From positions 1-64,000 of the forward strand of contig NZ_JASNWE010000005.1 in assembly GCF_030283145.1 (NCBI RefSeq): a DNA stretch of 64,000 nt, written 5' to 3'. Every line of letters starts with the position of its first letter. The first letter of the stretch is position 1. Made by a program: the position numbers and the translations under genes. The stretch comes from Actinomadura xylanilytica. Its GTDB lineage: Bacteria; Actinomycetota; Actinomycetes; Streptosporangiales; Streptosporangiaceae. The notes beneath the pieces were generated by a model, which saw only the letters and a list, made by a program, of their open reading frames with translations, had not been told where the DNA came from and made no database searches. Below are positions 24,481-32,845 of the stretch, in pieces.

Positions 24481-24921
24481 GTGAACGTGCTCGTCCTGAA
24501 CGCGTCCTACGAGCCGTTGCAGAAGGTGGATCTGCGGCACGCGGTCCGCATGCTGGTGCGGCAGGTGGCCGTCGTGGAGGAGGCGGAGGAGGGCCGCACC
24601 ATCGGTCCCTTCCCTGTGCCGCGGGTGCTCAGGCTGGTCAGGTACGTCGCGATGCGGTGGCGGCACGGCAAGCGCCCGCCGTGGAGCAAACGCGGCGTGT
24701 ACCTGCGCGACCAGGGCCGCTGCGGCTACTGCGGGCAGCGCGGCCACACCATCGACCACGTGTTCCCGCAGTCGCGCGGCGGCGCCGACACCTGGGACAA
24801 CACCGTGCTCGCGTGTGGGAAGTGCAACAACCGCAAAGGGAACCGCACGCCCGCCGAGGCGGGTCTGCGCCTGCGGGTGCGGCTCCGCGTCCCGCGGTGG
24901 GAGGAGCTGGTCGGTTTTTGA
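24481..24921 (+). CDS. HNH endonuclease
   Basis: GTG 24481 has a near-perfect AGGAGGTGA six bases upstream, only 26 bp after the tRNA. 146 residues. The C-terminal HNH/zinc motif is complete: CGYCG-x5-TIDHVFPQSRGG, then TWDNTVLAC, then GKCNNRKGNRTP. The DH, N and N/H metal-binding residues and both CxxC zinc knuckles are kept. The N-terminus (VLVLNASYEPLQKVDLRHAV) is typical of a widespread actinobacterial HNH group whose role is not settled. I see no intein, intron or phage genes, so it is not evidently a homing enzyme. It could act in DNA repair or restriction. Confidence 0.9.
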   Translation: MNVLVLNASYEPLQKVDLRHAVRMLVRQVAVVEEAEEGRTIGPFPVPRVLRLVRYVAMRWRHGKRPPWSKRGVYLRDQGRCGYCGQRGHTIDHVFPQSRGGADTWDNTVLACGKCNNRKGNRTPAEAGLRLRVRLRVPRWEELVGF

Positions 24922-25123
24922 CGCACGGCCGCAGAGCCATGGCGCACGGGCCTGCGGCCTCCCGGCGTGGCCGGGCCGCGACCGGCGGCCCGGCCCCGTT
25001 TCTCGCCTGTCCCGGTTTCGGTAGCCCTTGGGTGACTCTGTGTGTTTATCCGAGTATGTGAGGCTAAATGGCCGATTGTGGTAGCGTGCCGCCAATCTTC
25101 AGGATGTTATTGAGGAGAGATCT

Positions 25124-26167
25124 GTGGCGGCCTTCTATCCCGACGACAGCCCCCCGCGCGCCCGGCGTCCGGTACCCAAGCGCCGTGCGGCGCTGGCCCT
25201 GGTGCTCGGCGTCGCGGCGCTGCTGCCGTCCGTCCCGGGGAGCGCCGCGACCGCGGCGAGCGCGCCCGCGGAACCCAAGAAGGACCTCAAGGCGGAGTAC
25301 GCCAAGCTGAAGAAGCGGGCGGACGCGCTGTCCAAGGAGTACCGCGGCGAGCTGATCAGCCTGGAGGAGGCCAAGCGCGCCGCGCAGCGCGCGGGCGCCG
25401 ACGCCGAACGGGTCGGCCGCGAGTACGAGACGGCGCGCGCGGACGTCCGGCGCATCGCCGCGTCCACCTACATGACTGGCCGGCTCGACACGATCCCGAT
25501 CGTGACCGCCGACGACCCGGCCGCCGCGATCCGCGCCGCGACCATGGTCGAGCACCTGGCCGGCAAGAACGACCGGCGCGTCACCAGCCTGCGCGCCCTC
25601 ACCGCCGAGGCGTCCCGGTCGAGGGAGTCCGCCAAGACCAAGCTCGAGGCGGTGCGCAAGGAGATCGACGACCTGGAGGGCCAGCGGTCCAAGGTCCGCA
25701 AGCTCCTGGTCAAGTACAAGCCCGAGACGCCGGCCGCGCCGTCGGCCCCCGGCGGCGGGGGCGGCGGGGGCGGCAAGCCCGACGACGTCAGCGGCGCCAA
25801 GTCGCCCCTCGTCGGCACCAGCATGACCCCCCGGATGCGGACCGCGATGCTGGCCATCGACGGCAAGTTCGGCCCGTTTCCCACCATCGGCTGCTCCCGT
25901 CCCGGCGACCCGCAGGACCACGGCACCGGCACGGCCTGCGACTTCATGGAGAGCACCGGCGGCAACATGCCCAGCGCATCCGCCAAGGCGCACGGTGACG
26001 CCGTCGCCAACTACGTGATCGCCAACGCCTCCCGCCTGGGCATCAAGTACGTCATCTGGCGCCAGCGCATCTACGACATGCGCGGCAGCGGCGCCTGGAA
26101 GGCGATGGAGGACCGCGGCAGCGTCACCCAGAACCACTTCGACCACGTCCACGTCTCGGTCCTCTGA
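25124..26167 (+). CDS. Secreted coiled-coil protein with ARB_07466-type C-terminal domain
   Basis: GTG 25124 has GAGGAGAG upstream; 347 residues. It has a signal peptide with basic start (RRPVPKRR) and hydrophobic core, likely cleaved after AATAAS. A long coiled coil follows (about residues 50-195: LKAEYAKLKKRADALSKEYR and later EAVRKEIDDLEGQ), then a Gly-rich linker. The C-terminal domain has GPFPTIGCSRPGDPQDHGTG-like residues and NHFDHVHVSV. The pattern H...D...HxH resembles M15-like peptidases, and the coiled coil resembles RipA/NlpC cell-wall enzymes. I infer a secreted cell-wall-associated protein, activity untested. Confidence 0.8.
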   Translation: MAAFYPDDSPPRARRPVPKRRAALALVLGVAALLPSVPGSAATAASAPAEPKKDLKAEYAKLKKRADALSKEYRGELISLEEAKRAAQRAGADAERVGREYETARADVRRIAASTYMTGRLDTIPIVTADDPAAAIRAATMVEHLAGKNDRRVTSLRALTAEASRSRESAKTKLEAVRKEIDDLEGQRSKVRKLLVKYKPETPAAPSAPGGGGGGGGKPDDVSGAKSPLVGTSMTPRMRTAMLAIDGKFGPFPTIGCSRPGDPQDHGTGTACDFMESTGGNMPSASAKAHGDAVANYVIANASRLGIKYVIWRQRIYDMRGSGAWKAMEDRGSVTQNHFDHVHVSVL

Positions 26168-26183
26168 CCGGCGAACACTCGTA

Positions 26184-26245
26184 GGCCGGGCCGGGCCGGG
26201 CCGGGCTGGGCTGGGCCGGGCCGAGCCGCCCGGCCCGGCCCGGCC
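26184..26245. terminator. Large bidirectional terminator hairpin made of GGGCC repeats
   Basis: Arms of 17 bases, (GGCCG)-type repeats at 26184-26200 and 26229-26245, are exact reverse complements. They flank a 28-base GC-rich loop that repeats the same unit. It sits between the convergent genes ending at 26167 and 26297 and probably terminates both. The pentamer repetition may make it prone to length change. Confidence 0.65.
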
Positions 26246-26296
26246 TGGCTGTCGGCTGGGCGTCCAATGTGACGGGTCCGCCTTGCGGGCCGTCGG

Positions 26297-27349
26297 TCAG
26301 CGGGCGAGGGTGGTCACCTCGTGGGTTCGGGCCGACCGGAGGGCGGCCTCGATGACCTCCAGACCGGTGATGGCGTCGGCCAGGTCCACCGGGGGGTCCG
26401 CCTCGCCGCGCAGTGTTCGCGCCACGCCCGCGTAGAAGTCCTGGTAGGCGCCCGGGTCGGTCGGTTCGGGCCGTTCGGCGCCCGGAACGCCCAGACGGCC
26501 GTGCGACTCGGGCCGCGCGATGCCCCAGCCGGGGTCCTTGGGCGTCCCGCCCGCGCGCAGCGCCTCCTCCTGGCCGTCCATCCCCTGGACGGTGTAGGCG
26601 GCGGCGTCGCCGAGCACCCGGAACCTCGGGCCGGGGTGGGAGGCGGTCGCGCTCATCCAGAGGTGGGAGCGGGTCCCGCCGGGATGCGCGAGCGCGACGA
26701 ACACGTCGTCGGCCGCCGCGGCGCCGGGGCGGCGGGCGTCGATCTCGGCGTACACCCGTTCGGGACGGCCGAACAGCGTGATCGCCTGGTCGATGAGATG
26801 GGGGCCGAGGTCGTAGAGGACGCCGCCGGCGGCGCGCGGATCGGCGGTCTCCTTCCAGCCGGGCCTGACCTCGGGCCGCCACCGCTCGAACCGCGACTCC
26901 AGGCGCAGCACGCCGCCGAGCGAGCCGTCGCCGGCCAGCCGCCGGACGGTGCGGAAGTCGCCGTCCCAGCGCCGGTTGTGGAACGGGATCACCGGCAGCC
27001 CGCGGACGGCGCTCAGCGCGGCGAGGGACCGGGCGTCGGCCGCGGTCGCCGCGACCGGCTTGTCGAGCACCACGGGCAGGCCGGAGGTCAGCGCCGTCCG
27101 GGCGAGCGGCACGTGCTGCCGGTTCGGCGCCGTGACCACCACCAGGTCGTACGCGCCGGTGGCCTCCCACAGCCGGTCGGTGCCGGCCAGCACCTTCGCC
27201 TCGGGGTGGCGGGCGCGCACGGCGTCCTGCCGCGCCGGGTCCCCCGTCACGACCGCGGCCAGCCGCAGCCCGGGGACCGAGGAGATCAGCGGGGCGTGGA
27301 AGATCGCCCCGCCGGTGCCGTAACCGATCAGTGCGACGCGCAGCTCCAT
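26297..27349 (-). CDS. Gfo/Idh/MocA-family oxidoreductase
   Basis: 350 residues from ATG 27349. The N-terminal Rossmann fold has LIGYGTGGAIFHAPLI (GxGxxG type). The family's EKP motif appears as LDKPVAATAADARSL (Lys kept), and GGVLYDLGPHLIDQAI supplies the GxxxDxxxH-like catalytic segment. It oxidises or reduces a sugar-like or amino-alcohol substrate with NAD(P). No neighbouring sugar-uptake genes point to the substrate. It is divergent from the response-regulator fusion gene across about 117 bp. Confidence 0.88.
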   Translation of the reverse strand: MELRVALIGYGTGGAIFHAPLISSVPGLRLAAVVTGDPARQDAVRARHPEAKVLAGTDRLWEATGAYDLVVVTAPNRQHVPLARTALTSGLPVVLDKPVAATAADARSLAALSAVRGLPVIPFHNRRWDGDFRTVRRLAGDGSLGGVLRLESRFERWRPEVRPGWKETADPRAAGGVLYDLGPHLIDQAITLFGRPERVYAEIDARRPGAAAADDVFVALAHPGGTRSHLWMSATASHPGPRFRVLGDAAAYTVQGMDGQEEALRAGGTPKDPGWGIARPESHGRLGVPGAERPEPTDPGAYQDFYAGVARTLRGEADPPVDLADAITGLEVIEAALRSARTHEVTTLAR

Positions 27350-27466
27350 GCCCCGATGATGTCCGATCGCCCGATCGACCTGGGGCGCGGGGTCGGCGGA
27401 CGGAACCGGTGACGGCCCGTCGTAGGCTCCTTGCGGGAAATCAGGGCGAGTCGAGGGAGATGGCCG

Positions 27467-29113
27467 TTGTCCAAGCCAGTGCTGCTCACGGTCGACGACG
27501 ACCCCGGGGTGTCCCGCGCCGTGGCCCGGGACCTGCGCCGCAGGTACGCCGGGTCGTACCGGGTCGTGCGCGCCGAGTCGGGCGGCCAGGCCCTGGAGGC
27601 GCTGGGGGAGCTGCGGCTGCGGGGCGACGACACCGCGATGCTGCTGGCCGACCACCGGATGCCCGAGATGAACGGGGTGGAGTTCCTGGAGCGGGCGATG
27701 GACGTGTTCCCCTACGCCCGCCGGGTGCTGCTGACCGCCTACGCCGACACCGACGCCGCGATCCGCGCGATCAACGTGGTGGACCTCGACCACTACCTGC
27801 TCAAGCCGTGGAACCCGCCGGAGGAGAAGTTCTACCCGGTGATCGACGCGCAGCTCGACGCGTGGAAGCGCACCGACCGGCGCGGCCCCGGGGAGCTGCG
27901 GGTGGTCGGGCACCGCTGGTCCGCCCGCTCCTACGAGGTCCGCGACTTCCTGGCCCGGCACCAGGTGCCCTACACCTGGCTGATGGACGGCGACCCCGAG
28001 GGCGCGGAGCTGGTCGCGGCGGCGGGGGCGCCGGAGCTGCCGCTGGTGGTCACCGCCGACGGCACCGCGCTGGCCGCGCCGAGCGACGCCGAACTGGCCG
28101 CGGCGGTGGGGCTGCCGACGGCGCCGTCCACCGGGTTCTACGACCTGATCGTGATCGGCGGCGGGCCGTCCGGGCTGGGCGCGGCGGTGTACGGCGCGTC
28201 CGAGGGGCTCGACACGGTGGTGGTCGAGCGGCACGCGCTCGGCGGCCAGGCCGGGCAGAGCTCCCGCATCGAGAACTACCTGGGCTTCCCCGACGGGGTG
28301 TCCGGGCAGCAGCTCGCCGACCGGGCCCGCCGGCAGGCCGACCGGTTCGGCGTGGAGCTGCTGGCCACCGGCGAGGTCGTCGCGCTGGAGTCGCGCGGCG
28401 CGACCCGGGTGGCGCGGCTGAGCGACGGCACCGAGATCGCCGCGCACGCCGTGATCGTCGCGACCGGGGTGTCGTACCGGCGGCTGGACGCCCCGGGAGT
28501 GGACGGCCTGGTCGGCCGCGGCGTGTTCTACGGCGCGGCGGTGACCGAGGCGCCGGCCTGCGCGAACGAGGAGGTCGCCGTCATCGGCGGCGCCAACTCG
28601 GCTGGGCAGGCGGCGGTGCACCTGGCCCGGTACGCCGAGCGGGTCCACCTGGTGGTCCGCGCCGGCGGCCTGGAGAAGTCCATGTCGCACTACCTGGTCG
28701 AGCAGATCGCCGCCACCCCCAACATCGAGGTGCACACCGGCACGACGGTGGCCGACGCGGAAGGCTCCGACCGGCTGGAACGGCTCGTCGTCGACACGCC
28801 GGGCGGGACCAGGACGATCGACGCGCACTGGCTGTTCGTGTTCATCGGCGCGCAGCCGTTCACCGGCTGGCTGGACGGCTACGTCGAGTGCGACGACCGC
28901 GGCTACGTGGTCACCGGCCCCGACCTGGTCGCCGGGGGCCGCCGCCCGGCGGGCTGGCCGTTGCAGCGCCAGCCGTACCATCTGGAGACCAGCGTCCCCG
29001 GCGTGTTCGCGGCGGGCGACGTACGGTCGGAGTCGATGAAGCGGGTCGCCTCGGCGGTGGGCGACGGCGCCATGGCCGTCGCCCTCGTCCACCGATACCT
29101 GGAGCAGTCATGA
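27467..29113 (+). CDS. Response regulator / glutaredoxin-like / thioredoxin-reductase-like fusion
   Basis: TTG 27467 is chosen from GAGGGAG eight bases upstream; 548 residues. Residues 1-130 form a receiver domain (DDD at 10-12, phospho-acceptor Asp62 in ADHRMPEMNG, Thr90, Lys113). Residues about 143-215 resemble glutaredoxin (VVGHRWSARSYEVRDFLARH) but lack CxxC. Residues about 224-548 are a FAD/NAD(P) reductase (VIGGGPSGLG, VIGGANSAG, FAAGDVRSES) in which the thioredoxin-reductase CxxC is replaced (GAAVTEA), leaving one nearby Cys365. It overlaps the next gene, a histidine kinase, by four bases. I infer a phosphorylation-controlled flavoprotein. Confidence 0.85.
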   Translation: MSKPVLLTVDDDPGVSRAVARDLRRRYAGSYRVVRAESGGQALEALGELRLRGDDTAMLLADHRMPEMNGVEFLERAMDVFPYARRVLLTAYADTDAAIRAINVVDLDHYLLKPWNPPEEKFYPVIDAQLDAWKRTDRRGPGELRVVGHRWSARSYEVRDFLARHQVPYTWLMDGDPEGAELVAAAGAPELPLVVTADGTALAAPSDAELAAAVGLPTAPSTGFYDLIVIGGGPSGLGAAVYGASEGLDTVVVERHALGGQAGQSSRIENYLGFPDGVSGQQLADRARRQADRFGVELLATGEVVALESRGATRVARLSDGTEIAAHAVIVATGVSYRRLDAPGVDGLVGRGVFYGAAVTEAPACANEEVAVIGGANSAGQAAVHLARYAERVHLVVRAGGLEKSMSHYLVEQIAATPNIEVHTGTTVADAEGSDRLERLVVDTPGGTRTIDAHWLFVFIGAQPFTGWLDGYVECDDRGYVVTGPDLVAGGRRPAGWPLQRQPYHLETSVPGVFAAGDVRSESMKRVASAVGDGAMAVALVHRYLEQS

Positions 29114-30585
29114 CGACGGTGCCGCCCGGCGAGCTGCGCGGGCTCTTCCTGTTCGAGGCCCTCGACGACGCGAAGCTGGCGTGGCTGTCCTCGCACGGCA
29201 CGGCGCGGGAGCACCCCGCCGACTCGGTCGTCTGCGCCCAGGGCGACCCCGCCGAGTTCCTGTACGTCCTGCTGGACGGCGAGGTCCTGATGACCCAGCT
29301 GGTGCGGGGGCACAGCGTCGAGGTCAGCCGCACCTCCCGTCCGGGCGTGTACGGCGGCGCCGTCCAGGCCTACCTGGACGACCGGGTCGTGCAGAAGTAC
29401 CAGCACACGCTGCGCGCCCTCGCGCCGTCCCGGATCTTCGCGCTGCCGGCCCGCAAGTTCGCCAAGGCGGTGCGCGAGTGGTTCCCGATGGCCACGCACC
29501 TGCTCGAGGGCAACTTCGTCGGGATGAGCAACAGCCGCCGCGCCGTCGACCAGCGCGAGCGGCTCACCGCGCTCGGCACGATCACCGCCGGGCTCACCCA
29601 CGAGCTCAACAACCCGGCCGCGGCGGCGGCGCGGGCGAGCGCCGAGCTCGGCGACCGGCTGCTGGGCGCGCAGCGGCGGCTGGCCGAGCTGGCCGCCGCG
29701 GGTGTCGACTGCGGCCACCTCGGCACGCTGGTCCGGCTGCGCGAGCGCCTCAAGGAGCCGGGCGCGACGCCGGGCGCGACGCCGGGCGCGACGCCGGCCG
29801 CCCGCGGTCCCATGGAGGTCAGCGACGCCGAGGACGAGCTCGGCGACTGGCTGGAGGAGCACGGCGTCGGGGACGCGTGGGACCTGGCGCCCGGCCTGGT
29901 CGCCGCCGGGATCGGGGTGGCGGACGCCGAGGAGGTCGCCGCCGCCGCGGGCGACCAGCTCCCCGCCGCCACCCGCTGGCTGGCCGAGGTGCTGGAGGTC
30001 GCCCAGTTGCAGTCCGAGATCTCCGAGGCGATGAGCCGGATCACCGCGCTGCTCGACTCGGCCCGGCAGTACTCCCAGCTCGACCGCGCCGAGTACCACC
30101 GGGCCGACCTGCGCGAGCTGCTCGACAGCACGCTCACCATGCTCCGCCGCAAGATCGGCCCCGGCGTGGAGCTGCGCACCGACTACGCCCCGGACCTGCC
30201 GCCGGTGCCGGTCTTCGCCGCCGAGCTCAACCAGGTGTGGACCAACCTCATCGTGAACGCGCTGCATGCGATGGGCGGCACCGGCACCCTCACCGTCCGC
30301 ACCGGCCGCGAGAACGGCAACGCGGTGGTGGAGATCGCCGACACCGGCCACGGCATCCCCGAGGACGACCTCGGACGGATCTTCACGCCGTTCTTCACCA
30401 CCAAGCCGGTCGGGCAGGGCACCGGGCTCGGCCTGGATATCTCCTGGCGCATCATTGCCGACCGCCACAACGGCGACATCCGGGTGGAGTCCCGTCCCGG
30501 CGACACCCGCTTCCAGGTCGTGCTGCCGCTGAAGGGGCCCGCCGGCGGCGGGGAGGCCAGCGGTGCCGACGGCCTGGGCGAATGA
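29110..30585 (+). CDS. Histidine kinase with N-terminal cyclic-nucleotide-binding-type domain
   Basis: 491 residues. The N-terminal part (about 1-125) looks like a cNMP-binding fold (FEALDDAKLAWLSSHG, ADSVVCAQGDPAEFLYVLLDGE). A dimerisation helix carries the phospho-acceptor His164 in AGLTHELNNP. The ATPase domain has NLIVNALHAM, DTGHGIPEDDLGRIFTPFF and GTGLGLDIS. There is no membrane segment, so it senses a cytosolic signal. The ATG overlaps the stop of the receiver-reductase gene, and the two probably form one signalling pair. A GATP repeat lies in the linker at 29761-29796. Confidence 0.9.
   Translation: MTTVPPGELRGLFLFEALDDAKLAWLSSHGTAREHPADSVVCAQGDPAEFLYVLLDGEVLMTQLVRGHSVEVSRTSRPGVYGGAVQAYLDDRVVQKYQHTLRALAPSRIFALPARKFAKAVREWFPMATHLLEGNFVGMSNSRRAVDQRERLTALGTITAGLTHELNNPAAAAARASAELGDRLLGAQRRLAELAAAGVDCGHLGTLVRLRERLKEPGATPGATPGATPAARGPMEVSDAEDELGDWLEEHGVGDAWDLAPGLVAAGIGVADAEEVAAAAGDQLPAATRWLAEVLEVAQLQSEISEAMSRITALLDSARQYSQLDRAEYHRADLRELLDSTLTMLRRKIGPGVELRTDYAPDLPPVPVFAAELNQVWTNLIVNALHAMGGTGTLTVRTGRENGNAVVEIADTGHGIPEDDLGRIFTPFFTTKPVGQGTGLGLDISWRIIADRHNGDIRVESRPGDTRFQVVLPLKGPAGGGEASGADGLGE
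29761..29796 (+). repeat. Three tandem 12-bp repeats within the histidine kinase gene
   Basis: GGCGCGACGCCG occurs three times without gaps and encodes GATPGATPGATP in a linker between the His helix and a later helical segment. Units of 12 bp keep frame, so length variation would be tolerated. Confidence 0.8.
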
Positions 30586-30694
30586 CGGCGAAGACGGCGG
30601 AGACGGCTGGTAGCGCGGAGACGGCCGAGGCCCGGCCGCCGGCTGGGAGCCGGTGCCGGGCCCGGGTGTGAGGGCGTCCAGCGGGGGCGGGCGC

Positions 30695-31489
30695 CTACTC
30701 GAACAGGTCGGGCTGCTCGCGGGTGATCTGGTCGTACAGCGGCTGGTAGTTGATCCAGCCGACCAGGTCGTTGCCGATCTGCCGATGGGTGAGCTCGGCG
30801 TTCTCGTGCTCGATCGGCACCACCTGCCCGGCGGCCTTGGCCAGTAGCTGCACCTGGCACGAGCGCTCCATGGTGATGAACCACCAGGCCGCGGCGTCCA
30901 CGGTGTCGCCGACGGTGAGCAGGCCGTGGTTGCGCAGGATGAGGGCTTTGTGGCCGCCGAGGGCGGCCGCGATCCGCTTGCCCTCCTCCAGGTCGGTGAC
31001 CACGCCGGTGTAGTCGTCGAACAGGCCGTGGTCCTGGTAGAACGCGCACACGTCCTGGGTGATCGGCTCCAGCTTCTGGCCGAGCGCCGAGACGGCCCGC
31101 CCGTGGGTGGAGTGGCTGTGCGCGGCGGCCACCACGTCCGGCCGGGCCTGGTGCACCTGGGAGTGGATCGCGAACGCGGCCTCGTTGACCGGGTAGCGGC
31201 CCTCGACGACCTGGCCCGCGTGGTTCACCAGGATCAGGTCGCTGACCCTGATGTGCTTGAACGACATGCCGAACGGGTTGACCCAGAAATGGTCGGTGTG
31301 CTCGGGGTCACGGGCGGTGATGTGCCCGGCCACGCCCTCCTCGAAGCCGAACTTGCCGAAGATCCGGAACGCTGCGGCGAGGCGCTCCTTGCGGTGCCGG
31401 CGCTCGTCCTCGAGCGAGTCGAACGACGGTGGGAACCGGTAGATCAGGTCGGTCGCCAGCTTGTCGAGGAACTTCTCCTCATCGGACAT
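30695..31489 (-). CDS. Class II aldolase/adducin-family protein
   Basis: 264 residues from ATG 31489, with AGGAG upstream. Signature residues are clear: EGVAGHITARDPEH, WVNPFGMSFKHI, HSHSTHGRAVSALG (zinc-binding His residues) and LRNHGLLTVGDTVDAAAW. Members are zinc-dependent aldolases or epimerases, or adducin-like proteins of unknown activity; this long C-terminal type (FITMERSCQVQLLA) is common in actinobacteria and proteobacteria. It is divergent from a PucR regulator that may control it. Confidence 0.88.
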   Translation of the reverse strand: MSDEEKFLDKLATDLIYRFPPSFDSLEDERRHRKERLAAAFRIFGKFGFEEGVAGHITARDPEHTDHFWVNPFGMSFKHIRVSDLILVNHAGQVVEGRYPVNEAAFAIHSQVHQARPDVVAAAHSHSTHGRAVSALGQKLEPITQDVCAFYQDHGLFDDYTGVVTDLEEGKRIAAALGGHKALILRNHGLLTVGDTVDAAAWWFITMERSCQVQLLAKAAGQVVPIEHENAELTHRQIGNDLVGWINYQPLYDQITREQPDLFE

Positions 31490-31575
31490 GGACGGCTCCT
31501 AGGCGTTGTCTGCTACCACCAAAGCACATCCCGGCACGGGTGGCCTAGGCTGGCCACATCCAATCCTGGTGAGGT

Positions 31576-31598
31576 CGGTTGTCCGGCTGGGACAACCG
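31576..31598. promoter_or_regulatory. Perfect 9-bp inverted repeat upstream of the second PucR gene
   Basis: CGGTTGTCC (31576-31584) and GGACAACCG (31590-31598) flank GGCTG. The element lies 28 bp before the proposed PucR start and between divergent genes, so it may be the PucR operator. A hairpin in the 5' leader is the alternative. Confidence 0.5.
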
Positions 31599-31625
31599 GC
31601 TGCCCGCGGCGGAGAGATGACGACC

Positions 31626-32795
31626 ATGGTGACGAGCGACCGCGACCGGTTCCTGCGGCTGCTGCTCGAGCGCGGCGGCGACCCGGGGCTGGTGGAGTCC
31701 ACGGTGCGCGTCGCGCGCGGCGAGTCCGACCTGGTCGCCGCGCTCCCCGAGGAGGAGACGCGGCGGCACACCCGGGCGCTGCTGCACGGGGTGCTGGCCG
31801 CCCTGGAGAACGGGGGCGAGCCCGGCGCCGAGGTGCTGGCCGCGGCCGGGCGGCTCGGTTCGGACCGGGCGCGGCAGGGCGTGCCCGTCGCCGACTTCCT
31901 GGACGGCTTCCAGGCGGGCCGCGCGCACCTGGTCCGGGCGCTGATCGCCGAGGGCCGCCGACTGGAGGTGCCCGCGGGCGCCCTGCTCGACGGCGTCACC
32001 CGGATCGACGAGATCACCACGGTGCTGGTGCACCGCATGGTGCACGCCCACCGGGTCGCCGAGCTGGAGATGGCCCGCACCACCCGGGAGGGCCGCGCGC
32101 AGATGCTGCGGCGCCTCCTGCGCGGCGAGCCGGCGCCGGTGCTCGCGCCGCTGGATCCCGCCGCGTCCTACCACTGCGTGGTCTCCGACGTCAGCGACCC
32201 GGCCGTCGCCGCCCGGCTGGAGACCGTCCTCACCGCCGCCGGCCCGGGGCTCTGCGGCCTGGTCGACGGGCGGTTCGCCGCGCTGGTCGCCCGGCTGCCG
32301 GAGCCCGCGCCGGACGGGCCGCTGCTGGTGGCCGCGCCGCCCGCCCGGCCCGCCGACGTCGCGCCCCTCTACGGGCTCGGCCACCGGGTGCTGCGGGCGG
32401 GCGGCGCGGCCGGGCTCACCGGGCTGCGGCGGCTCACCGACCTGTCCCTGCTCACCGTGACCGCGGCCGAGCCGGAACTCGGGCGGCTGCTGGCCGGCGG
32501 GCTGCTCGGCGGGCTCGACGGCGACGACCCCTTCCACCGGCAGCTCGCCGGGACCGCGCTCGCCTACCTCGACCACGGCGGGCGGATCGAGCCGACGGCC
32601 GCCGCCCTCCACGTGCACGGCAACACCGTCAAGTACCGGGTGCGCCGCCTCCAGGAGCTCACCGGCCGCCCGCTGACCGACCCGGAGGGCGGCGCGGCGG
32701 TCGCGCTGGCCGCGCACTGGTGGTGGGCGCTCCGGAGCTGGCTCGCCGGAACCGGTCCCGGCGCTGGTCGTGACCGCTCCACCGGGCCAGGATGA
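31626..32795 (+). CDS. PucR-family transcriptional regulator
   Basis: ATG 31626 fits the GGAGAG site nine bases upstream; ATG 31617 would have no spacing. 389 residues. The C-terminal helix-turn-helix is typical: AYLDHGGRIEPTAAALHVHG followed by NTVKYRVRRLQELTG. The N-terminus (residues 1-150) is alpha-helical, with VPVADFLDGFQAGRAHLVRAL matching the RsbRD/PucR-associated sensor segment. It probably regulates itself, the divergent class II aldolase and perhaps the downstream LLM oxidoreductase. Ligand unknown. Confidence 0.85.
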   Translation: MVTSDRDRFLRLLLERGGDPGLVESTVRVARGESDLVAALPEEETRRHTRALLHGVLAALENGGEPGAEVLAAAGRLGSDRARQGVPVADFLDGFQAGRAHLVRALIAEGRRLEVPAGALLDGVTRIDEITTVLVHRMVHAHRVAELEMARTTREGRAQMLRRLLRGEPAPVLAPLDPAASYHCVVSDVSDPAVAARLETVLTAAGPGLCGLVDGRFAALVARLPEPAPDGPLLVAAPPARPADVAPLYGLGHRVLRAGGAAGLTGLRRLTDLSLLTVTAAEPELGRLLAGGLLGGLDGDDPFHRQLAGTALAYLDHGGRIEPTAAALHVHGNTVKYRVRRLQELTGRPLTDPEGGAAVALAAHWWWALRSWLAGTGPGAGRDRSTGPG

Positions 32796-32845
32796 TTGAC
32801 AGGACGGCGTCCGGAGGCGGGCGCGCACGGATGAGAGGGGAGCCC

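Noticed and set aside
24481..24921. The HNH gene as a homing endonuclease or retron/phage element
   Set aside because: No intein, intron, integrase or phage gene is nearby and the tRNA is not flanked by attachment-site repeats.
26184..26245. GGGCC repeats as a possible CRISPR or satellite array
   Set aside because: There are no spacers between units and the two arms form one long hairpin between convergent genes, so a terminator is the simpler reading.
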